A stretch of DNA of 64,000 nt from SIG77 sp045589595 (GTDB taxonomy: Bacteria > Verrucomicrobiota > Lentisphaeria > Victivallales > UBA1829). The stretch spans positions 1 to 64,000 of the forward strand of contig JAZNPK010000028.1 in the NCBI GenBank assembly GCA_045589595.1, written 5' to 3'. Positions 57,801-64,000 of the stretch are shown here, in pieces; the first letter of the stretch is position 1, and every line of letters begins with the position of its first letter. The position numbers were made by a program, and so were the translations under genes. The notes under the pieces are model-generated. The model ran no database searches, had not been told where the DNA came from, and saw nothing but the letters and a program-made list of their open reading frames with translations.

Positions 57801-60392
57801 ATGAAAAGATCGATCATCGGTCTGTTCGGTTCCGGACTCGCCAGTGTGCTTTGCGCATCTATGGCAAGTGCTGCCGAGCCGAGCCCCGTCCTGGATTTCG
57901 ATTTTTCGAAATCTGCGGGTGGTGCAGTAAAAGACAGCGCATCCAGCGGTTTGACTCTCAAACTTGGTGAAGATGCAACTGTTAAGGACGGTGCCCTTGT
58001 GTTGAATCCCTCCGGCGATTCTTTCGCCGCTGCGGATCAGAACGCATTCCGCGCCTGGGCTAAAAAATTGGATGTCAGCGAAATGGCTTCTTCTTTTTGG
58101 ATCCGTTTCGATGATGGCGTATTTTCCGCCGCAAGAAATTCCGATACGGCAAGTCTCGGTCTTTTCAACTGCTTCCTGGATAAAGACGGCAATATCTGCG
58201 TCAAAATCTTTTCCAAGAAAACGGAACTGCTCAAGCCCATCACGATGAAGGGTAAATTCAAAGCTGAATTCGGCAAATGGTATCATGTTGAATTTTCCTA
58301 TTCCATGAACGCCCGCCGCTATGCGCTCTACATCGACGGCAAGTTCCAGATGGAAAACAACAACGTGCTGCTGCCTGAACCCGCGATCGGCGACCTCAAA
58401 CTCGGCAACGGTTTCCGCGGCGCAGTCCGTGACCTCAAGTTCTACGATGCCGCGCTCGACTCCGAAGAACTTTCTCTCGCAAATGCCACGGCTGAAGATT
58501 ATGATGCCCTGAAGAAACAGGCAGATGCTCTCGCAGCCGGTACGAAAAATGCCCACCTCAAGGCTTATGCCGCTGAACTGGGTAAACGCGCTCTGACCTA
58601 CAAAAAACAGATCGGCAAAGTTACGACTGCCGCTCATAAACGCCTGGTCAATGCCCTCGCCAACGCCACTAAAGTGTCCGATGGCATGAACAAGAACAAA
58701 GCGATCACGGATAAGGTCCTCACCACGTTTGTGACACCTTCCACCACCAACGCTCTGTATCTCCCCTATGCTTATCCCGAAAACGGTTCTGTTTCCAATC
58801 AGATCGAACTGATCGCAGCTCAGGATGAATTTGAAACGGCTTCCGTGATCGTGTTCCCCTTCAAGCCCGTCAAGAGCTTCACCATGAAAATGGGTGACCT
58901 CACGAACGGCAAGAACATCATCAAGAAAGAAAATGCCGACATCAAGGTCGTCAAACGCTGGTACCGTGCCGGCGGTGCATGGATGTCTTATCACGTTGAC
59001 CTCTACATGCGTACGCTCACGCCCGATATGATGCTGTATGATGACAGCCTGGTCCAGGTTGATGAATTCCGCCGCACCAACAAGGTCCGTCTGGAATACG
59101 CCGATGGTGCCCACTATGCTGATGTGAGTAAATTCTCCTACAACAGAACGTGGATGACCAACGGTTTCATGCATACCTTCAAGGATGCCAAGACCCTTCA
59201 GCCGACCACCCTGCGTGAAGCCGGCAGAAACAAACAGTATCTGATCACTTACAAAGTTCCCAAAGGAACCGCTCCCGGCTTCTACACCGGTAAACTTGAA
59301 CTCATCGCAGACGGCAAAAATGCCGGTTTCGTTGATGTGACGATCAAGGTTCTGCCCTTTGAACTGCCCGAACCGCGTACCTACGAAGACACCAATGAGA
59401 TCTTCATGAGCCATGTGAACTCCTTCGACGGCAGAGAAGCCAGTCTGAAGTATGCCATGGATCACAACATGATGCACCTCTCCGGCGTGGCAAGAACGCC
59501 CGACCGTCTCCGCATCGCAAAGAAACTGGGTTATCAGATGGATATCATCTACGAATCACCCAACATGCGCGGTCACGGCTGGGAATTCGGCGCACCCGAT
59601 TCCAAACGCACGCCGGAATACGATGCCCAGATGGAACGTATGGCGCTCGCTCCGTTCCTCCGTCTGGAAAAAATGATCGACAGCTTCTTCGGTAAGAACC
59701 GCGACTACATCCTGTATCGCTGCCAGACTTCCGAATCCGGCTGGTATCCCCGTATCTCCAATGGTCCGGACCAGCTCTCCCGCGTTCTGCGCGAAAAGAC
59801 GAAGACTCAGCTCTTCTCCCACGGTATGAGCAATGCTCTTCCGTTCTTCACACCGGGTATCTATGTGATGAACTCCGCCTCCAGCCGTAAGCGTGAAGAT
59901 GCCGATATCTGGCACAGCTTCGGCGGTAAGGCGATCACCTACGCATTCCCGTTCCCCGGTCCCGAAAGCCCCGGTCTCATGCGCCGTACCCTCGGTCTGG
60001 AACTGTACAAACATGACCGTTTCGATGGTCACATGATGCACGGCTTCATCGGTACCAACCTGAACGAATTCACCAAGTACCCCGGCGGCGACGGTGACTA
60101 CCGTCTGTTCGACATGGCGATGGCAAGTGATGACGGCGTGATCGAATGTCTCCCCTCTGTCGGTTACCGCGAAGCCTTCGACGATGTCCGTTACGCTTCC
60201 ATGATGAAAATGCAGGCGGAAGATGTCCTCAAGAACAATAAGGACGAACTCTGCCGCAAAGAAGCAAGACGCCAGCTCGCATGGCTCTCCCGTGTGGACG
60301 GTAAGTTGACTGATATGGAAGCTTTCCGTATCGGTGCACAGTACCGTATCGTTGCCTTGATGAACCTCATCAAAGAACGGAAAGGAAAATAA
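57801..60392 (+). CDS. Secreted LamG domain plus GH123/DUF4091-like protein
   Basis: An 863-residue protein. Signal peptide 'LFGSGLASVLCASMASAAEP'. Residues ~27-235 are a LamG/concanavalin sandwich ('LDFDFSKSAGGAVKDSASSG', 'FGKWYHVEFSYSMNARRYAL', 'LYIDGKFQMENNN'). Residues ~310-560 contain 'LIAAQDEFETASVIVFPFKP' and 'QYLITYKVPKGTAPGFYTGK', the beta-sandwich preceding DUF4091/GH123 catalytic modules. The C-terminal 300 residues are barrel-like. Codon choice is strongly biased (CGT/CGC, AAC, GGT), unlike flanking genes, which suggests very high expression. It is probably a periplasmic or surface glycan-active or glycan-binding protein. Confidence 0.68.
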   Translation: MKRSIIGLFGSGLASVLCASMASAAEPSPVLDFDFSKSAGGAVKDSASSGLTLKLGEDATVKDGALVLNPSGDSFAAADQNAFRAWAKKLDVSEMASSFWIRFDDGVFSAARNSDTASLGLFNCFLDKDGNICVKIFSKKTELLKPITMKGKFKAEFGKWYHVEFSYSMNARRYALYIDGKFQMENNNVLLPEPAIGDLKLGNGFRGAVRDLKFYDAALDSEELSLANATAEDYDALKKQADALAAGTKNAHLKAYAAELGKRALTYKKQIGKVTTAAHKRLVNALANATKVSDGMNKNKAITDKVLTTFVTPSTTNALYLPYAYPENGSVSNQIELIAAQDEFETASVIVFPFKPVKSFTMKMGDLTNGKNIIKKENADIKVVKRWYRAGGAWMSYHVDLYMRTLTPDMMLYDDSLVQVDEFRRTNKVRLEYADGAHYADVSKFSYNRTWMTNGFMHTFKDAKTLQPTTLREAGRNKQYLITYKVPKGTAPGFYTGKLELIADGKNAGFVDVTIKVLPFELPEPRTYEDTNEIFMSHVNSFDGREASLKYAMDHNMMHLSGVARTPDRLRIAKKLGYQMDIIYESPNMRGHGWEFGAPDSKRTPEYDAQMERMALAPFLRLEKMIDSFFGKNRDYILYRCQTSESGWYPRISNGPDQLSRVLREKTKTQLFSHGMSNALPFFTPGIYVMNSASSRKREDADIWHSFGGKAITYAFPFPGPESPGLMRRTLGLELYKHDRFDGHMMHGFIGTNLNEFTKYPGGDGDYRLFDMAMASDDGVIECLPSVGYREAFDDVRYASMMKMQAEDVLKNNKDELCRKEARRQLAWLSRVDGKLTDMEAFRIGAQYRIVALMNLIKERKGK

Positions 60393-60395
60393 TCA

Positions 60396-61520
60396 ATGAA
60401 AAAGCATTTCTTTTCTAAATGTCTTACGGCTGCATCTGCCGCGCTGCTGACCCTTTCCGTTTTCGGTCAGAGCGAAAAGAACATTGCAGATGTTGAATTC
60501 CGGAATCTTCCCCCGGATTTTGAAAATCTGCCGTTCCGCGAAAGCAGCAAGTGGAACTTCGGATTCCGCCCCTACGGTAAGGAATCTGCAGACTTCCTCT
60601 GGTCTGACCCCGTGCTGATCCGTGACGTTACCAGCGGTGCCGCCGCTGATGCAAAACGCCTCCCCACCGCACTCTATGTCTCCATGAATGATGACGAAAT
60701 CTCCTTCATGGTGTACGGCGCTCTGAAAGACAACAAAGAACGCCTGAAAAAGGGTGAAAACGATGAAGAACTCTATCTGGAATGCTTCTTCCTCCCCGGT
60801 GGCGCAGACGATCCGCAGATCGTGAACTACCAGCACTTCGGCGTGGCTTCCAACTTCCCTGCCACTCCCCGCTGGAAACTTTCCTGGATGCGTGACGACC
60901 GCAATGTGCGTGACTACGTTTCCAGCATGAACATTGCTCCCCGCCGCAACGCAAACGGTGTTGTTCTGAAATTCTCCGTGCCCTGGATCAAACTGTGGGA
61001 CAAACTCCCCGTTTTCAGCGACAAGGAAAACAACAATCACTGGCGTCTCTCTGTGATCCGCTGGGGCGGTTCCGCAGGCGGTGAAAGCTGGGGCGGTGTC
61101 GTTCACTCCCAGACCAAGTGCGGTTATCTGCGTATGCCGGACTTCACTGAAGAACAGGCTTCCCTGCTCATGAAGACCACTCTCATGAAACTCTGGGGAC
61201 AGTATCAGGTCACCAAGAAACGTACCGATGTGAATCCCGCAAACGTGCCCACATCCAGATCTTACTATCGTGACAGCATTGCTCATCTGCCTCACAGCTG
61301 GATGAACATCAACGAAGATATGGAATTCGTTGAAACGATCCTGAAGCCCCTGATCGCCTCCCGCGATGCCATCGGCGCACAGATCGCAGATTTCGATTCC
61401 ATGACGCTCGCCGAAAAGAAAGCGTTCTATCTCCGTGTTGCTCCGCTCCTGGGCAACTTCCATTACGATTTGGACGAAGCGTACGGCAATTATATCAAAG
61501 CCAAAATGATGAAACGCTGA
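60396..61520 (+). CDS. Secreted CBM9-like carbohydrate-binding protein
   Basis: A 374-residue protein starting 3 bp after the preceding stop. Signal peptide 'CLTAASAALLTLSVFGQS'. The body (ALYVSMNDDEISFMVYGALK, 'LYLECFFLPGGADDPQIVNY', 'VVLKFSVPWIKLWDKLP', 'HWRLSVIRWGGSAGGESWGG') has the strand order of DOMON/CBM9-like sugar-binding domains. The C-terminal ~110 residues are helical. It shares the high-expression codon bias of its neighbours, so it is likely to be a component of the same surface complex. Confidence 0.65.
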   Translation: MKKHFFSKCLTAASAALLTLSVFGQSEKNIADVEFRNLPPDFENLPFRESSKWNFGFRPYGKESADFLWSDPVLIRDVTSGAAADAKRLPTALYVSMNDDEISFMVYGALKDNKERLKKGENDEELYLECFFLPGGADDPQIVNYQHFGVASNFPATPRWKLSWMRDDRNVRDYVSSMNIAPRRNANGVVLKFSVPWIKLWDKLPVFSDKENNNHWRLSVIRWGGSAGGESWGGVVHSQTKCGYLRMPDFTEEQASLLMKTTLMKLWGQYQVTKKRTDVNPANVPTSRSYYRDSIAHLPHSWMNINEDMEFVETILKPLIASRDAIGAQIADFDSMTLAEKKAFYLRVAPLLGNFHYDLDEAYGNYIKAKMMKR

Positions 61521-61539
61521 GTAGAAAGGATCACAGATC

Positions 61540-63483
61540 ATGAAACATAAAACAATATGGTTTCTTTCCTGTCTCGCTGCGGCTGTTGCTCTGGCACCCA
61601 TGACTCTGGATGCAGCACCTGCAAATGAAACGAAAGAACAGCGTGAAGCTCGCCAGAAACTGGAACGGGAAAACCGCAGCAAATACAACGATCTTTATTC
61701 CAAGTTCAATACACTTTGCGCTGCCCGCAAGTTTGCGGATGCGGATCCGATCGTTACGGAAATGCTTTCCATGCTGGGCAAACCGGGTGTTGCCACGCAC
61801 AATCAGGCGTGGACACAGATCCGCAATCCCCTGACATGGGGCAACGACAAAGTCGGTTTGGAAATTCTTCACCGTGTCTATGAGAACATTCTGCCGAAAG
61901 TTACCGGCGATGCCAAGATCGATGCGATCCAGAGTTATTCCGAGTTCCTCCAGAAGAACAAAAAAGGCACCGAAGAAAAGATCAAGGCTCTGTTGGCTGA
62001 ACGCTACAAAGTGAAAGACATCTCTTCCCGCAAGATGGTTGAATGTCTTATCTTTGACGGCGATCTGGAAAAAGCAGAACCCGTTGCCGACAAGATGATC
62101 GCTGATGAAAAAGACATCAACAAAAAGATCTCTGTGCTGGAATGGCTCGCCAAGCGCGCATTCAACAATCTGAAGGTTTACGGCAGCAAATATTCCAACA
62201 AGTATTACAAAATGCTGTTGAATATGGAAATGGAAGCTGACAGAAAAGTCGGCATGATCCAGGATTATGCAAACTTTGCCCGTCAGTATGCGATCCTCTC
62301 TGATGAAGAGATCGATAAACTCCTTGCATCCCGTCTGACGCTCAAAGGTCTGACGAACAAAGGCAAGATCAGCAGCATCTGCTATGACATCAATCAGGCA
62401 CGCTATCTCGGCGATTCCGAACTGCTGTACTCGCTCTGGATGAAATCTGTGACCATGCCCAAGACAGATGCCGAACGTATCTCCCTTTACAATACGCTCG
62501 GCAATGCCTTCTGGGATGTCCAGAAGCATCCGAAGCATCCGGAAATCTTTGAGAAATACATCCTTGCTGATGTGGATCTCTATGTCAGAGCCGATTCTTC
62601 CCACTACTACAGCAGCCACTTGAACGGCTACAACAGATTCTGCCGTGCCGGTCGTTTTGCTGAAGCTGAAAAGTTCATGAACTCTCTGCTGGTGAAATCC
62701 AGTGTGATCGTCGGTCAGAAACTCAAAGACTTCAAAGCAGCGGAAAAGAATATCGAAACGCTTGCCGCAACGGTTGACAAACTCAGAGCCGATGAAGACA
62801 AGACCCAAGATAATGCTGCCAAGAGCAAGATCCGCGATCAGAGAAACAAAGTTCAGAATACGCTCAACGAAGCGAGAAGAGATATCAACGCTGTGAAACG
62901 GAGCTACGATTCCGCACGCAGAGTTTACATCGCTACATGCGACGGCATGAAAAACATGTATGTGAACGAAGCCCAGCGTTATTATGAACCGGCTGATCCC
63001 GCAACTCTGAAAAAAGCGGTCGCGATCCTGGACAAACAGTTTGCGGCTTATGCTGACAACGAAACCAGCAGCAAGCTCCGCGTGCTTGTCAACATTGCAA
63101 AACATGCTGTGCAAGCCGGCGACTATGCCAAAGCTGAAGCTGCTGCAGCAAAAGCAAAAGAACTTCTCGGTGACAGCACGAGCAGAGAATTCCAGGCTCA
63201 GTATGCAAACACCGTGGTTCATCAGGGTCTCGCAAGATATGCGCAGGAAAAATATCAGGAAGTCATTGATATCCTCCTGCCGATCCGGGAAATCATCGAC
63301 ACCGGTCGCGATTTCAAAGGCGAATATTACGATGCACTGGTCCGTTCCTATGTGGCACTGGGTCAGTACAAAGAAGCTCTCAAGTACACGGATCAGATGG
63401 TCATGTTTGCTCCGGGTTACATGAAGAACCGCCTGAAGAGTCATGTTGATGAACTCAAAGAACGTGCCGCTGAAGCTGAATAA
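61540..63483 (+). CDS. Secreted TPR/helical-repeat protein with coiled coil
   Basis: A 647-residue protein. Signal peptide 'FLSCLAAAVALAPMTLDAAP'. The rest is helical: 'FNTLCAARKFADADPIVTEM' starts a series of TPR-like pairs. Residues ~385-470 are a charged coiled coil ('KLKDFKAAEKNIETLAATVD', 'NKVQNTLNEARRDINAVKRS'), followed by clear TPRs ('VQAGDYAKAEAAAAKAKELL', 'YVALGQYKEALKYTDQMVMF'). AGAAAGGATC precedes the ATG. Third gene of the cluster; probably a periplasmic scaffold. Function not recognised beyond this. Confidence 0.65.
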   Translation: MKHKTIWFLSCLAAAVALAPMTLDAAPANETKEQREARQKLERENRSKYNDLYSKFNTLCAARKFADADPIVTEMLSMLGKPGVATHNQAWTQIRNPLTWGNDKVGLEILHRVYENILPKVTGDAKIDAIQSYSEFLQKNKKGTEEKIKALLAERYKVKDISSRKMVECLIFDGDLEKAEPVADKMIADEKDINKKISVLEWLAKRAFNNLKVYGSKYSNKYYKMLLNMEMEADRKVGMIQDYANFARQYAILSDEEIDKLLASRLTLKGLTNKGKISSICYDINQARYLGDSELLYSLWMKSVTMPKTDAERISLYNTLGNAFWDVQKHPKHPEIFEKYILADVDLYVRADSSHYYSSHLNGYNRFCRAGRFAEAEKFMNSLLVKSSVIVGQKLKDFKAAEKNIETLAATVDKLRADEDKTQDNAAKSKIRDQRNKVQNTLNEARRDINAVKRSYDSARRVYIATCDGMKNMYVNEAQRYYEPADPATLKKAVAILDKQFAAYADNETSSKLRVLVNIAKHAVQAGDYAKAEAAAAKAKELLGDSTSREFQAQYANTVVHQGLARYAQEKYQEVIDILLPIREIIDTGRDFKGEYYDALVRSYVALGQYKEALKYTDQMVMFAPGYMKNRLKSHVDELKERAAEAE

Positions 63484-63530
63484 GCTGAAGCAAACGCGGT
63501 CTCTGCAGTAACATATTGCGGAAGACACCA

Positions 63531-63568
63531 ACGGGAAAACAGCGAAAACTGTTTTCCCGTTTTTTTTG
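63531..63568 (+). terminator. Strong rho-independent terminator
   Basis: ACGGGAAAACAG pairs with CTGTTTTCCCGT (63531-63560 hairpin), then eight T. It ends the three-gene secreted cluster. Confidence 0.9.
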
Positions 63569-63577
63569 TTTTTTTTC

Positions 63578-63605
63578 TTGACAAAATATTGACTGGTGCT
63601 ATGTT
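63578..63605 (+). promoter_or_regulatory. Sigma-70-type promoter of the last gene
   Basis: TTGACA (63578-63583), 16-bp spacer, TATGTT (63600-63605), 54 bp before the ATG at 63659. Confidence 0.7.
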
Positions 63606-63658
63606 AGCGGAGTGGTCCCCGCCATCAATCATTCTTTACAAGGAGAATCATAAGAAAT

Positions 63659-64000
63659 ATGAAGAATGTATCCGTCATATTTCTCGCAGCGTTGTGCGTC
63701 GGCTTGTCCGCCGCCGATCATGCTGATCCGACTGCGGAAAAATTCCGGCAGGTTTATGACCTTTGTCCGGATAAAGTCCGCGAATATTCCAAACAGATCG
63801 CCCGCGATCTGACGGCACAGCCCCAATGGAAAGATGCACCGGCGTTTTATTATGTCGTGCCGCCCCTGTCCGATATTCCCCGCAAGCCGGACACATTTCC
63901 CGCTGATGGTGTCCCGTGCGGCGAACTGCAGATCGTTGCGGCACCCGGCGAGTTTGAACCGGCATCCATTGTATTGGCACCGGTGAAAAATGTGGATCAG
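63659..64000 (+). CDS. Secreted GH123/DUF4091-like protein, N-terminal part, cut by the window end
   Basis: At least 114 residues with no stop before the edge. It has a signal peptide (KNVSVIFLAALCVGLSAADH), then helical 'EKFRQVYDLCPDKVREYSKQ' and 'LQIVAAPGEFEPASIVLAPV'. The last segment matches the 'AQDEFETASVIVFPF' strand of the 863-residue protein at 57.8 kb, so both probably carry the same beta-sandwich before a GH123/DUF4091-type module. AAGGAGAATCAT precedes the ATG. It has its own promoter after a strong terminator. Confidence 0.7.
   Translation, partial: MKNVSVIFLAALCVGLSAADHADPTAEKFRQVYDLCPDKVREYSKQIARDLTAQPQWKDAPAFYYVVPPLSDIPRKPDTFPADGVPCGELQIVAAPGEFEPASIVLAPVKNVDQ

Noticed and set aside
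61531..63531. Minus-strand 666-residue frame
   Set aside because: It is antisense to the secreted helical-repeat protein; Phe/Ile/Val-rich shadow composition and no upstream signals.

Overview
The window is a bacterial chromosome segment of roughly 50% G+C. The likely host is a Lentisphaerota bacterium (Victivallales-like, gut or anaerobic). This rests on the mix of sugar-degradation genes, FAD-dependent oxidoreductase, DUF5107, DUF4832/DUF4874 and GH123/DUF4091-like proteins, and on Gram-negative housekeeping genes. It is an inference, because no rRNA or universal marker set is present. Recognisable promoters follow a TTGACA/TTGCAA - 16-18 bp - TATATT/TATTAT pattern.

1-11 kb is an accessory region. 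It holds a 5'-truncated serine recombinase tail, a frameshifted small HTH gene of the type that follows such recombinases, and two inverted fragments of a phage 'DSKVVDE' polyvalent-type protein. It also has a putative small RNA with its own promoter and terminator, and a 1342-residue zinc ribbon-TIR-STAND protein ending in about 27 near-identical 24-28-residue repeats. That gene is the best candidate here for an undescribed (anti-phage) system. Embedded in the region is an intact operon of an IclR regulator and three paralogous 4Fe-4S proteins related to epoxyqueuosine reductase.

11-36 kb is metabolic. It holds an M20 amidohydrolase and aminotransferase, a lipoprotein, a GH43/32-like protein, and a four-domain sulfur-handling oxidoreductase (CoA-disulfide reductase, rhodanese, TusA, DsrE). 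An MFS transporter, an FAD oxidoreductase with an MBL hydrolase, and a double class II aldolase follow. A DUF5107/SDR/DUF4832/NicO-like operon, two tandem CE15-like esterases with a secreted LamG-type protein, and an epimerase close the section.

36-56 kb is largely housekeeping. It has tRNA-Arg(ACG) and tRNA-Thr(TGT), a 300-bp tandem duplication of a Cys-rich small gene, and YceD/coaD/LpxH-like genes. Next come rhamnulokinase and rhamnose isomerase, GT2-DUF2062, rodA, purA, a DtxR-type regulator, the PFL/ACT pair, hisG, a DinG-like helicase, a GT-C-like membrane protein and rpoN. Two convergent gene junctions carry matching four-way-junction (cloverleaf) repeat elements whose arms differ but stay paired.

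55-64 kb holds an NfeD-like/flotillin pair. It is followed by secreted proteins (LamG+GH123-like, CBM9-like, TPR-like, and the start of another GH123-like) behind strong promoters and ribosome binding sites. These look like a highly expressed surface glycan-handling locus.
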